Shown: piece by piece, positions 20,862-30,665 of the stretch
Layout of the letters: the number at the start of each line of letters is the position of its first letter
Position numbering within the stretch: position 1 is the stretch's first letter
Assembly: GCA_028753945.1 (NCBI GenBank)
Contig: JAPNXP010000013.1
Location: forward strand, 558,001-622,000
Direction: 5' to 3'
Length of the DNA: 64,000 bases
From: Hexactinellida sp. DTS-2022
Lineage: Eukaryota > Porifera > Hexactinellida
Notes under the pieces: model-generated
The model's database searches: none
What the model was told of the DNA's origin: nothing
The model's input: the letters and a program-made list of their open reading frames with translations, nothing else
Position numbers and translations under genes: made by a program

Positions 20862-21878
20862 TTACATCGATGTTCCTTGGCCTATTTTTGCGAAAACTAC
20901 ATTTTGCAAAGTGTTTACCAACATATCTGTAGGAAATATTGCCAGTGAGATAAGAATTTTAGAATTATTGGAAAAAATTATTGGTATGGATGCAAACACT
21001 TTCCGAGTGCTAGTCAAACCGAAGAAGATGAGCAGACTTTTATTTGGGAAATTTTTCTCCATTTTTCGGAGAAATTCAGATATAATTTTTCTAATAATGT
21101 CTCTATTACTGATGCCTTTAGCCTGAATATTACAGGCTACAAAGAAACTCTTATTATTCTTAGAGTCAGGAAATCATAGAACAACCATCGGCTGTGATAG
21201 CAACTATATCAGTTTTAAAATTTACACCAAATTCACACAGCTTCTCAGAGATTAAACTTGAACATACTTCCGCTGAAAAACTTCCCCTTATTCTAAATAA
21301 CCCAAGATTCCACAAATAACCTTTGCCATCGATATTTATATTTATGTATCTTTTATTTTGCAAATAGGTCCACTCGTCCAAGGTTAGACAAAAATTTTCT
21401 CCAATCGATTTGTGGTATGATAAACTTTTGAAAACCTTTTCACGTAAATGCCTGCCGTATTGCATCACTAGCCCTCTTATTACAGTTGCAGATTTTGGGA
21501 GAGAGTGGCCTAGTGCAGTGAGAGATTTTCGTAAGTCTTGTGATGTAATAAAAATCTTAAAAGAAAACCCATCACAGGCAGTCATTCTAGCGAGTACTGC
21601 GGGAAGACTAGAATCAGTCAGAAAAAAATCCAATTTCTTAACAGCACTGGGTTTGTTTGTATTGTTTAGGGAATCTCCTTCTCCAATTTACGTTTTAATA
21701 AATCAATATTGTGCACTGACTTTAGGTGAACGTGTAAACCTTTTGTAGATCCTCCTACACACTTTAGAATCTTGGCACATATTTGACATTCTGCAAATTT
21801 ACCACATTTAGATCTTTTATAATATGTCCAAATTTGTGCACCTTCAAATTTTAGAAATAAAACATTTTTCTCTGCCAT
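20862..21878 (-). pseudogene. hAT-family transposase pseudogene (BED zinc finger + N-terminal half)
   Basis: On the minus strand, 21878-21666 encodes MAEKNVLFLKFEGAQIWTYY followed by CQIC and HVHLKSVH, a BED-type zinc finger (C-x2-C ... H-x5-H) used by hAT transposases to bind DNA. After a stop, 21633-21166 gives LTALGHSLPKSATVIRG, LTLDEWTYLQNKRYINI and DIVAITADGCSMIS, matching the start of the hAT RNase-H-like catalytic region (the conserved Asp is in 'TADG'). A frameshift follows and a last piece reaches 20862. The C-terminal dimerisation domain is absent, so the gene is dead. The right end of the element is at about 22333; the left end is not found. Confidence 0.72.
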
Positions 21879-22228
21879 ATTGATAAATAGAGGAGAAATA
21901 ATTAATCGTGAAGGTAAATTATCCAGTTAAGATTGTAAGAAAGATTGTGGACTTTGATTGTAATTTCTCAATGACTTAAATCTTCGTATATTTATATAAT
22001 AGTATGTTATCAGACTTTCACGTTTACTAATTCGTTGTAGTTTATTGCCAAACAAAAACACATGATTGAAGAAGACATAATTTAGATTTAGCTGAAACCA
22101 AGGTGTAATTGTCTAATTAATCAATTCAACTAATAATTGATAACCTTACAAAATATACTTTAAAATAGGATTATATATCTGTCGATAAGATAACATTTGA
22201 CTTTACCATAATTGTTTTGTTAATTTTA

Positions 22229-22333
22229 GAGAAAGAGATAGATCCCGGGATTCAAAACCTAATCCCGGGATTGAATCCCGAGTGAAAATGGACCGGGATT
22301 CCGGGAATCGGGATCCCGGGATTGGGACCCCTA
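22229..22333. mobile_element. Right terminus of the hAT element with ATCCCGGGATT repeats
   Basis: Several copies of the palindrome ATCCCGGGAT/AATCCCGGG lead up to a TAGGGGTCCCAATCCCGGG-type end read on the minus strand. It is inserted in block X, which resumes at 'ctcatgctcctgctgat'. Clustered subterminal motifs suit a transposase-binding region. A similar decayed run 'cccgggaccggat' is at 63763-63775. Confidence 0.6.
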
Positions 22334-22845
22334 CTCATGCTCCTGCTGATAATCATGCTCCGGCTGATAATTCAGAGGGCTTGACGTCATCAATTTCCAG
22401 CACTGATCCACAAATTATAATACAACGTGGACAAAACATTAGTAATGCGGAAATTGTGTTTTTATTGAATCAAAACTAATATACGTGTGCAATCTATAGG
22501 TAACCGACACATATGTAAAACGATGTTTCTTCGTAAGAAAAAAATTCCAGAGAGGACATGTTGGCAAATTAATATTGAACGAATAAAATGCAAAATAGTG
22601 TACTGTACAATCAGCAATTTATTGAATGAGACTGAGAATCTGACGACAATTATCAAACTTTCGAAATTAGTAATCTTAATGGGTGAAATTATAAATCAAA
22701 TACTAGAAAAGAAAAAATCACATAATCCCTACGGATCTAATACTTCTTTTTTGTGCCACCTATTAGCATATCTATGTTTAGAAACTCAATTTGTGTGATC
22801 AATATTGTTCAATATATTTATATATAAATATATACGTACGTATAT
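22334..22845 (+). repeat. Dispersed repeat block X, third copy
   Basis: It matches 12560-13020. In this copy only, a frame from about 22523 to 22798 stays open (LRKKKIPERTCWQIN... LLNETENLTTIIKLSKL). In the 12.7-kb copy the same frame stops after 'IIKLSK'. The protein is not recognised; it may be a fragment of an element-encoded protein. Confidence 0.5.
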
Positions 22846-22847
22846 AT

Positions 22848-23004
22848 AGTCGACTCCGCTTAATAGAGTCACCTCGAGACCAGTTTGATTTGATCCGATT
22901 AAGCGGAGAAATCTATTAACCAAATTTTTTAAGCCATAATGTAATTCCTTCTAGAAATCCTGTGAAATTTCGACCAGATTAAGTGAAAAAATCTATTAAC
23001 ATCT
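22848..23004. mobile_element. Pogo-like MITE, family A, damaged copy
   Basis: It begins AGTCGACTCCGCTTAATAGA after TATATA and carries the internal 'gattaagcggagaaatctat' and 'cctgtgaaatttcgacca'. The right terminus has decayed to 'gaaaaaatctattaaca'. Confidence 0.6.
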
Positions 23005-23335
23005 TGAACGAAAATCACCTATCATGGAGTTAAGATGTAATTGTAAGTTTTCAAAAATGTTAAATTTCTTATACATTAACATTATTGATGTGGACAACTA
23101 TTTCATCCACATAATGTTGTAAACAAAGCGAACGATTCACACGATTAATCAGAAAATAAAAAGTTACTGTGTCCATAATTCAAAAATCAAACCAAATGAG
23201 TTAATAATTATTATTCGCAGAATATTAATAAAACATTGTGGTGTAGTAAAACACAGTAAATTCGTGGAGGACAGAAGATAGTATAAATTGGACTTCTAAA
23301 ACTGAAAATTAAATTAAATCTTTCAATAATAAATA

Positions 23336-24853
23336 ATGAGTAAGATTGTACAGAAATCTACCACCTGTAAGAAAAATACCAGGGTATTCCCAGTCCTTGT
23401 AGCCTCAGTTGCATCTAGTCTAAGTTCTTTCGTTGTTGGATTCAGTCTTGGGTATCCCTCTCCCATTGAGGAAGAGGTTAAAAGGATAGGAGTGTTGGAT
23501 GATTCCACTTTCCCAATTTTCACTTCTTGTTTGTTCCTTTTTGCAGCTATTGGAGCTGTATCTGTTTCCTGCTTCACAGAAAAGTTAGGAGCGAAAGCTC
23601 TCCTCATACTACTCTCTCTTCCCAACGCACTAGGATGGTTACTCATAGCTTTTGGTTATCATTGGACTGTGATGACATTGGGTAGAGCATTGATAGGTGT
23701 GGCGATTGGTGGTTCTTCTGCTCTAATTTCTGTCTACATATCAGACATGGCTCCCAAACAATCCAAAGGATTCTATGGTAGCATGTTCAATCACGCATTT
23801 ATCTCCGGAGTGTTAACCAGTCACCTACTTGGCGCATTCATTTCATTTCGATGGCTTGCTCTGGTGCCAGTGGTAGCACTACTGATACAGAGTTTGATTC
23901 TTTCCTGGCAGCCGTATTCCCCGAGATGGCTAGCCTCCAGAGGGTTGGAGAAGGATGCGTTGAACACTCTGAAGTATCTGAGAGGTCCTAACTACGATTA
24001 TCAGTCTGAGTATGAGGAGATGCAACGGGTTATTAAGCAGAGCAGTGATTGGACTTTGTTGCAACGCTTCCGAAGTATGTTTCTGGAACTACATAACTTG
24101 AAAGTTCTCGTTATCATCTCTCTTGTGTTCGTAGGGGTTGAACTCACTGGTATATCAATTGTTGCCTCCTATTCTTCTACAATTCTAAAGTCAAGTCGCC
24201 TGGTTTCTCCAAATGTTGCATCTATCATTCCCACATCTGTTCAGTCAGTATCAGTCCTACTCTTCTCATTTATCGTGGATAGAATTGGAAGGAAGCCTCT
24301 GCTCTTATTCTCCGGAGCTGGCATTGTTCTGAGTCACGTAATACTGTCTGTCTATTCGTTCGGTTCCTCTCATGTCTGGTCTCAGTGCTCTGAATTGGAT
24401 GCAACATCCAGCCTAACTAACTCTAGTGGTGTTCACACACTCGTGAGTGTAGAGTTCTGTGATTACATCACTATCGTACCTTTGGCAGCTCTCATTTTAC
24501 TCAGATTTGTGTATGGGCTGGGATGGGGACCGATACCGTGGATCCTTTTAGGAGAGTCTTTCCCGACTAAAGTGCGATCCATTTCAGCTTCTGTGTCTAT
24601 TTGTGGATTGTTGTTTACTGCTGCACTGATTCTCCTTGTATTTCCATATCTCGAAAAGTTGTTGGGAGCTCACTATATATTCGCAATCTTCGCGCTTTTG
24701 AATATCTCTATGTGTGTGTTTGTATTTGTCTTCATTCCAGAGACAGCAGGACTAAGTATGGAGGAAGTGGAAGATTTGTTCAAGGATGAAATATTTTTTG
24801 TTAAATGCCAGAATTCTTTTTCAAGAAAATATGTATATGATGCTACTGTGTAG
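23336..24853 (+). CDS. MFS transporter, SLC2/Tret1-like, intact copy 1
   Basis: The 505-residue single-exon protein has about twelve membrane segments. Sugar-porter signatures include PYSPRWLASRG after TM6, VDRIGRKPLLLFSG between TM8 and TM9, GLGWGPIPWILLGESFP in TM10 and IPETAGLSMEEVEDLF after TM12. The TM2-TM3 loop motif is degenerate (EKLGAKALL). The TM7 motif, QQLSGIN in GLUT1, reads VELTGIS, so both glutamines and the asparagine that hold sugar in GLUT proteins are replaced. The TM10 tryptophan is kept. A plasma-membrane carrier is likely, but a hexose substrate is doubtful. The ATG follows 'caataataa' and opens MSKIVQKSTTCKK, aligning with the copy at 54589. Broken relatives lie at 47.7-53 kb. 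Confidence 0.88.
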   Translation: MSKIVQKSTTCKKNTRVFPVLVASVASSLSSFVVGFSLGYPSPIEEEVKRIGVLDDSTFPIFTSCLFLFAAIGAVSVSCFTEKLGAKALLILLSLPNALGWLLIAFGYHWTVMTLGRALIGVAIGGSSALISVYISDMAPKQSKGFYGSMFNHAFISGVLTSHLLGAFISFRWLALVPVVALLIQSLILSWQPYSPRWLASRGLEKDALNTLKYLRGPNYDYQSEYEEMQRVIKQSSDWTLLQRFRSMFLELHNLKVLVIISLVFVGVELTGISIVASYSSTILKSSRLVSPNVASIIPTSVQSVSVLLFSFIVDRIGRKPLLLFSGAGIVLSHVILSVYSFGSSHVWSQCSELDATSSLTNSSGVHTLVSVEFCDYITIVPLAALILLRFVYGLGWGPIPWILLGESFPTKVRSISASVSICGLLFTAALILLVFPYLEKLLGAHYIFAIFALLNISMCVFVFVFIPETAGLSMEEVEDLFKDEIFFVKCQNSFSRKYVYDATV

Positions 24854-24974
24854 ATTCTGTTTTCTGGAACATTTTTTATATTCAGTAACTTTATCTTCAT
24901 AATTGTTGTAATTACTTTGTTAATACAATGATGTTTGTAGTTGCCTTGAACTATCCTTGTTATTAACTAAAATA

Positions 24975-25714
24975 CTTTAGACTCCGCTTAATGGGACATC
25001 GTTTAATCGCGACAACTACTTAATTGGGATAACTCCCATGAACCAAATCTTTTCCATAGAAGCTAATACTATAATTTCGGTTAATAGGAACAAACTCAAC
25101 AAACTGAGTTTAAAATTGTTGCTCGCTCATTAGAAAATTCATATTGATCAGAACAAATTCTAATAATATTGATCAATTCTGATAAAGGTACGTATAACTA
25201 AATATCTAAATAGGGTATATTGTCCTATTGATTTCCGTAAATCGCAATTTAACAGAGACGAGCCCTTCCTTGAAACTAATCATTTATAATTTTCTGTGTG
25301 TTTAAATATATTCCTCATAAATCGCTCGTGGAATTGATTTGATTGACTTTGTCAATAGAAAATGATTGAGTTGTTTGATCTGCTGAAAATGACTTTGTTC
25401 TGAATTCAGTTTTTGATCTGAAAATGAGTTTTGATCTGAATAGGAGGTTGATCGATTTGCAAAAGTAAAATCAAAATTGATCTGATTGAGCGTCCCTTGC
25501 TATGTAGGATGATTGATCTGAGATCACAATGAACTAAATCAACTCTTTATATGATCTGTGACCGTTCACTGCCTCCGCATGGCAGTGGAGGAATTGTTAT
25601 AATAGGTTTAAAACTGTAATTGGTATAAATCGCTATTTTTTATAATTTTTCGGTTTATTGGGAGCTCCGCTTCTGGCCTGAAACAAACGTGCCCCAATTA
25701 AGCGGAGTAGACTG
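24975..25714. mobile_element. Pogo-like element 'ccgcttaatgggac' (740 bp)
   Basis: The left end is CTTTAGACTCCGCTTAATGG after TA; the right end, in reverse complement, is CAGTCTACTCCGCTTAATTG before TA. The interior is AT-rich with repeated 'gatctga' words and no frame, so it is non-autonomous. Confidence 0.65.
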
Positions 25715-25792
25715 TACATAGTAATACTACTCAGTTAACTACAATGAATTCCCTTTTCTCTTGTATGAATTTATTCCTACTATGTATGCACT

Positions 25793-26050
25793 ATGCAGGT
25801 ACAGAGCGATAAGAAAATCAGACACGACCAGGAGGTCTACGAGGACGGTGAAAGACTAATTTCACAGCTGGAGAATGAGAGAGATTGCATAATAACCGCA
25901 GGAAGAGAAGAGAACGAACGAATGCACGCAGAACTTAGTGAGAAAGTTGAATCTCTCATGGACCAAATTGTAGCCAATTCGAATGAACGTATGGACACTC
26001 TCTCTTTTCTAGAACAGTTACACGGAGCCTACATACCCATGACAACAATT
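25793..26050 (+). CDS. Coiled-coil-type exon or short gene, not recognised
   Basis: From MQVQSDKKIRHDQEVYEDGE the frame encodes a strongly charged helix (RLISQLENERDCIITAGREE, NERMHAELSEKVESLMDQIV) typical of a coiled coil, up to about 'FLEQLHGAYIPM'. After residue ~85 the composition turns hydrophobic and looks non-coding, although the frame stays open to 26173. A pyrimidine-rich tract and 'tatgcag' lie just before 25799, so this may be an internal or last exon of a gene whose other exons are not seen, or a fragment. It lies about 170 bp upstream of SNRNP35 on the same strand. I cannot name it. Confidence 0.45.
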
Positions 26051-26220
26051 TTAGCTTGCAAGCTATTATTTCACAATTTAATTAGCGATGTTATCTACCC
26101 AGTATATTATTATCAAATGATTATTAGCTTGCGAATTCTGGGTAATATATTAGCAATATTGACGGTGCCCTGATTTTATTATTAACGAGCGCCCACTGTA
26201 CTATTTTATTTAAGCTAATA

Positions 26221-26763
26221 ATGTCACATTACCCTGGCCCAATATTTACTACGCATTACGATTCCCTCGCTGCCGGCAGCATTGACGGTACTGATACACA
26301 GCCTCACGACAGAGCTGTTGAGCGAGCTGTGAACAGCTGCTACATTCCTAGCTCCGATCCTAAACTAACTGATTATACACTATTCGTAGGTAGACTCAAT
26401 CCTAAGACAAATGAAGGAACTTTAGAGGAATATTTCTCTCGTTTTGGGAGTATTAGGAAAGTTACTGTTGTGCGGGATATAGTTACCGGAGAGTCTAGAT
26501 GTTATGCTTTTATAGTTTACAAACACAGGAGGGATATGGAACACGCGTATGATAGAGCACATCATAGAGTGATAGATGAAAGAAAGGTTATAGTAGATAG
26601 GGAGTTGCAGCACAGATTGGTTGGTTGGAAACCGAGACGGCTAGGAGGGGGTCTGGGGGGAAAGAAGGAGTCGGGTCAGCTTAGGTTCGGAGGGAGAGAG
26701 CGAACTTTCGCGGAGCCTGTTAGGAATGATAAGAAAGTTATGCAAACTAAAAGGGAAAAATGA
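26221..26763 (+). CDS. SNRNP35: U11/U12 snRNP 35 kDa protein
   Basis: The 180-residue protein matches the U11-associated subunit of the minor (U12-type) spliceosome, a nuclear RNA-binding protein. The N-terminus carries the family signature YDSLAAGSIDGTDTQPHDRA (13-32). One RRM spans about 52-130 with RNP2 LFVGRL (54-59) and RNP1 around CYAFIVY (94-100). The hallmark RRLGGGLGGKKESGQLRFGG follows near 139-158. Human SNRNP35 is longer because of an Arg/Asp-rich tail; here it stops soon after RTFAEPVRNDKKVMQTKREK. The coding region is one exon, as in vertebrates. Presence implies the genome splices U12-type introns. Confidence 0.93.
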   Translation: MSHYPGPIFTTHYDSLAAGSIDGTDTQPHDRAVERAVNSCYIPSSDPKLTDYTLFVGRLNPKTNEGTLEEYFSRFGSIRKVTVVRDIVTGESRCYAFIVYKHRRDMEHAYDRAHHRVIDERKVIVDRELQHRLVGWKPRRLGGGLGGKKESGQLRFGGRERTFAEPVRNDKKVMQTKREK

Positions 26764-26878
26764 GAAATTAATTCACAACATTTTTGCTTAAGAGAATTAA
26801 CCTTCTCTAACTGTGCTTTTTAACAGAGCAAATTTTAAACTGGTTTAATTTATTTCAGGGATATTTATATAACTTATA

Positions 26879-27201
26879 CAGTCAACTCCCATTAAAACGA
26901 AGTACTCGGGGACGTAGTTTCATTTCGTTGAAACCGGAGTTCTTTATAAACGGATTTCGTTATAACCGGAGTTCGTTATAAGCAAAATTCGTTATAACCG
27001 GAGTTCGTTATAACCGGAGTAAAACCAATAGCTTAGACTTAGAGGCTATATGGGTAATAATTGACTTTGTTATAAGCGGAATTTCGTTGTAAACGAAGTT
27101 TTAATAATGTAATAAGATAGAAGGATTTCCGGACAATTGAACGACTTCGTTATATGCAGGTACTTCGTTATATCCGACTTGGTTATAACGGGAGTTGACT
27201 G
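26879..27201. mobile_element. Pogo-like MITE 'cgttataaccgg' (323 bp)
   Basis: The ends CAGTCAACTCCCATTAAAAC and, in reverse complement, CAGTCAACTCCCGTTATAAC are flanked by TA. The interior is made of 'ttcgttataaccggag' words in many copies. A relative is at 46529-46930. Confidence 0.85.
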
Positions 27202-27385
27202 TACTTATATCCGGCAACACCTTTCAACAGAAACCCCGCTTCGCAAGGGTTAATTTTGATGTAACAAATGACCTTACAAGTGTCCGAAATCGCATTAGAA
27301 TAGGTGTTGGTCCATGTATAAGTGATTCAGACTAATCCGTATTTAAATTCATTGATTATACCGAGTTTGACATTGTTTAGCAGGC

Positions 27386-28507
27386 ATGACACATATAATC
27401 TCATTATTCAACCGAAAGCACCAAATCCTAACTGACATATTCGCGGAAGCGCAATACGCCGCCTCGCTTCTAAAACACGAATACGAGTCAGCTGTTGTTA
27501 TACAGGCTTGGTTTCGCGGCGTGCGGTTACGCGCTTACCTAATACACCTCAACACCTCTGCTACCATAATACAGAAGCACTGGAGAGCATATGTAGCACG
27601 TGGCATATTCCGCAGAATAGTATCTTCTAATTTGAGACTCATGCGCGAAGCCCATTACAACGCTATGGCCACTGTAATACAAAAAGTATGGAGAGGTTAT
27701 TTCGTACGTAAATACGTGCATAATTTCTATGCGCGACAGAGATACCTAGATGCTGTTGTTGAAATGAATTCTTTCGTGCTAGAGGATCTGTACAAATATG
27801 AAGGCCATGTAGTTGCTATGGCAACAAAAACACAAGCTGAAAATTTAGAACAAAATCGAGTGTTAAATGCAACCCGTAACCACTTTATGCTAAGTACCAA
27901 CCAGTCAGCTGGCGTATACGCTTTGTCAAAGTGTAGGGAAGATAATGAAATTGAGTTCATAATGCGAAAATTGAAATCTCATCAAATTCAAGCTATTCAT
28001 CATAAGTATTCACCGGAATTTAGCGATCAATCATCATGCACACCGCCCAATAGAGATCAATTCGTTTTCACGAAATCTAACGCTTCTTCCTGTATTGCTA
28101 GCATCGCCAGTGATAGTTCAAAGCCCTCCCCCCTTCCAGAAATTGACACTATTAATAGGAAACAACAGGGTCCATTCAAGACTGTAGAACAGGTACAGAG
28201 GATAAAAAACCGGCCGCTAAAGCCCACGCTCCGCGTCTCGACTGACTTCTACTCTGTAGAGATAGCCAGGGAATCAATGATTGAGAAAGAAGAGATTAAA
28301 CAGGTGATCGATGATCGATTTTCACCTTTCAAGACAGTGCGGCATGATTACATTCCAATGCTACATACTGACTCCCAGTATGGAACTCTCAAGTATGGCA
28401 CGGAACATTTTCGCGAGGAAGATGAGAGTATACTTACTCTTAAAGACAGATTTCAAACTGTACTGCTTCCAATAAAGGTTTTTGATCAGGCAAACTCTTC
28501 GTTTTAA
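27386..28507 (+). CDS. SPATA17: Spermatogenesis-associated protein 17 orthologue
   Basis: The 373-residue protein contains three IQ motifs (about 36-57 IQAWFRGVRLRAY, 59-80 IIQKHWRAYVARG, 95-117 VIQKVWRGYFVRKY) expected to bind calmodulin. The C-terminal half shows family blocks: STNQSAGVYALS, INRKQQGPFKTVEQV, RPLKPTLRVS, YIPMLHTDSQYGTLKY and FQTVLLPIKVFDQ. Length is close to the 361 residues of human SPATA17. In animals the protein is linked to sperm flagella/cilia. The start follows 'tttagcag', which resembles a splice acceptor, so a 5' non-coding exon or trans-splicing is possible. No intron interrupts the coding part. Confidence 0.92.
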   Translation: MTHIISLFNRKHQILTDIFAEAQYAASLLKHEYESAVVIQAWFRGVRLRAYLIHLNTSATIIQKHWRAYVARGIFRRIVSSNLRLMREAHYNAMATVIQKVWRGYFVRKYVHNFYARQRYLDAVVEMNSFVLEDLYKYEGHVVAMATKTQAENLEQNRVLNATRNHFMLSTNQSAGVYALSKCREDNEIEFIMRKLKSHQIQAIHHKYSPEFSDQSSCTPPNRDQFVFTKSNASSCIASIASDSSKPSPLPEIDTINRKQQGPFKTVEQVQRIKNRPLKPTLRVSTDFYSVEIARESMIEKEEIKQVIDDRFSPFKTVRHDYIPMLHTDSQYGTLKYGTEHFREEDESILTLKDRFQTVLLPIKVFDQANSSF

Positions 28508-28642
28508 CTGTACACTGTTAGATATGTATTTAACTCTGCTATTTCAGTATTTACCCATTGATCAAGTAATGTAGCTGATCCTAGATATTCCTTTCGTTGT
28601 TTGTGCTTATAGATACATGTTAATTAAGTGTTTTAAATATAC

Positions 28643-28717
28643 GAGCCCTTCGGTCTCGGTCGCTTTGCGACGGTTCGGCGCTTCACGCCTCAATTGACGA
28701 CCGCTGCGCGGCCTTAC
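28643..28717 (+). repeat. Triloop hairpin cassette, copy 3
   Basis: Stems are GTCGC-TTT-GCGAC, a GGCG/CGCC pair replacing GGTGC/GCACC, and CCGC-TGC-GCGG, after 'cgagcccttcggtctcg' and before 'cttact'. The second stem shows a paired T-to-C and A-to-G change relative to copy 1, preserving pairing. Confidence 0.72.
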
Positions 28718-28821
28718 TAAGCCTTGAAATTAACCATTTAGAATTATACATCTCTGTGGTGTATTAAATATATTCCTCATGAAGTCCCCATAATAAGAAT
28801 GCTATACAATGTAATACATAG

Positions 28822-28970
28822 GCGTAGGCTCCGGTAGGGTTGGTGAGGCCATGGCCCTACCAATAATTTGTCAAGAGCCATCATCTTCTATTAAGTATGA
28901 TGCAAGTTAGCATAAATGGCCCTACCAATCCGGGCAATCCCCATCCCGAGTATACGCCCCTGTAATATGT
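28822..28970. mobile_element. Small GC-rich MITE ('ggcgtaggct')
   Basis: It starts CATAGGCGTAGGCTCC and ends near AGTATACGCCCCTG, with 'ggccctaccaat' repeated inside. A related end ('agagcctacgcctttg') is at 6922-6938. The duplication is uncertain. Confidence 0.5.
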
Positions 28971-29786
28971 TTGGGAAATTCAAATTACTCCCATTAATAT
29001 CTCAATAAATTCCAGTTGCACGATAAGGATAGCTCGAATCCAAATAATACTAAAAAAAAACATGCAATGTAATACAGCATAAATGATTGGTTAGATGAAT
29101 TTACTTTCAATCAATTAGATTGCAGCCTCAGAAAATCTTTCTATTATGCACAATCTATTTATACTAATTGATGAAGTCTGCTAATCCATACTAACAAATC
29201 CTCGAATTTAATTTTCTAACATATTTGTCATCTTCAAATGTAAATATTTCTCTTCAAAAACCAATAGATCGTTGTCGCAGTAAAAAATACCCCTGTATAC
29301 AAATTTTCAGCTTTCTGGGACTCGTAGTCTTTCCAATTAATTCTGAACAAACACACAAACAAACACACACGCAACAATTTCGCTTTAGTATATAGATTGT
29401 AATTACACTCTGATCCTAAGAGTTTGTCCTACATACTTTAATAAGAAGTCAAGCCTGAAAGAATAATACTATTTATTTACTTTGCCTTGTTTTAAGGAAT
29501 TACAGAACCTCGTTAGTACGAATTGTATTAGCCATTATCATTTGTGTTGAAAATGATTTTGGCGGCTGAAATAGTGTTGGTATTAACCGAATTTTGTATT
29601 AACCGTGTTCGCACTCTATTGTACTTACATATCGACAAACACCTTTTCTAATGTAATTTTTGGGCACAAGCAAGGTCTTTATTTAACAATCCACCTTTGC
29701 GAAGCCGTGTTTTTATATTGAAAAGATTTTGGCCAATAGATATTTTTACCTAAGTTAATAAGTCCCCTGGTATATTAGAACTCTCA
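28971..29786. other. Intergenic DNA before the NHL gene
   Basis: AT-rich. It contains a reversed 'ttctgaacaaacacac' dispersed repeat end at about 29300-29400 and a 'cctcgttagtacgaattgta' to 'cgaattttgtattaaccg' inverted-repeat MITE remnant at about 29508-29625. No gene is seen. Confidence 0.45.
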
Positions 29787-30665
29787 ATGGTAGAATCAAC
29801 AGACATTCATGATACTCAACAAACTCAAATCCAATCTGAAATTATGTTTGTAGATTATAGGGATAAGGTTAAACCCGTAGTGAGTGTTGGAGGTAGTGTT
29901 GGTAGCAGTGATGAACAGTTCCGTTGTGCTTTTGCCGTAGCTGTTGACTTAAAAACTGATAACCTTTATATTACTGACAAGTTAAATAACAGAGTACAGG
30001 TATTTAATAAAGATGGAAAATACTTGTTTAAGTTGGGAGATAGATACGGAGTTGGTAGTATGGTATCTCCACTTTGTGTTGCTGTTTCTAATGAGAAAGT
30101 ATTCGTGGTGGACAAATCTAGTAATTATTTGTTGTTATATGATTTGAATGGACATTTTATCACACGAATGGGCACTAAATGGGATGGAAGATTAGAAAAT
30201 TTATATTCGCATGGCATGGCTATTTGTCCCACAAATGGAGATATCTATCTATGTGATCAGAAATACAATAGAATTCGAATATTATTGCAAGAATTTCCTA
30301 TTCAAATCCAGTTAGGAGATGGCTTATTATATTCTGCAAGGAGCATCCAACTTACTAAGGATTTAATTTACGTTTTGACTTATTTATATCCTTTCATAGT
30401 TACCTTTAATTACAATGGAATGGTAGTTAAAAACACTATTTCTACTGCGATTTGTAAATACTTGAAAGCTCCTCTTTCATTCGTAATTGATAAAGCTGGT
30501 AACTTTATTATTTCTGACTACAATAACAATGCAATATTTGTATTTGATCAACACGGTCAGCTGTTCCATAAGATTACACAGGGAATCTTCTCACCTGTAG
30601 GGGTTACACTTGACTCTGAAGGGAGAATTGTTGTTGGACTCAATAATTGTTTTAATATATTTTAA
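29787..30665 (+). CDS. NHL-repeat beta-propeller protein
   Basis: The 292-residue protein is a run of NHL/six-bladed-propeller repeats. Blades are visible as NLYITDKLNNRVQVFNKDGK, EKVFVVDKSSNYLLLYDLNG, GDIYLCDQKYNRIRILLQ and GNFIISDYNNNAIFVFDQHG. Each has the 'hydrophobic, D-x-x-N-x-R/N-h-x-h-F' pattern. It resembles the C-terminal domain of TRIM2/TRIM3/LIN-41-type proteins, but no RING, B-box or coiled coil precedes it. No signal peptide is evident (MVESTDIHDTQQTQ). It may be a stand-alone propeller, used for protein or RNA binding, or the last exon of a larger gene. The coding sequence is AT-rich like its flanks. Confidence 0.75.
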   Translation: MVESTDIHDTQQTQIQSEIMFVDYRDKVKPVVSVGGSVGSSDEQFRCAFAVAVDLKTDNLYITDKLNNRVQVFNKDGKYLFKLGDRYGVGSMVSPLCVAVSNEKVFVVDKSSNYLLLYDLNGHFITRMGTKWDGRLENLYSHGMAICPTNGDIYLCDQKYNRIRILLQEFPIQIQLGDGLLYSARSIQLTKDLIYVLTYLYPFIVTFNYNGMVVKNTISTAICKYLKAPLSFVIDKAGNFIISDYNNNAIFVFDQHGQLFHKITQGIFSPVGVTLDSEGRIVVGLNNCFNIF

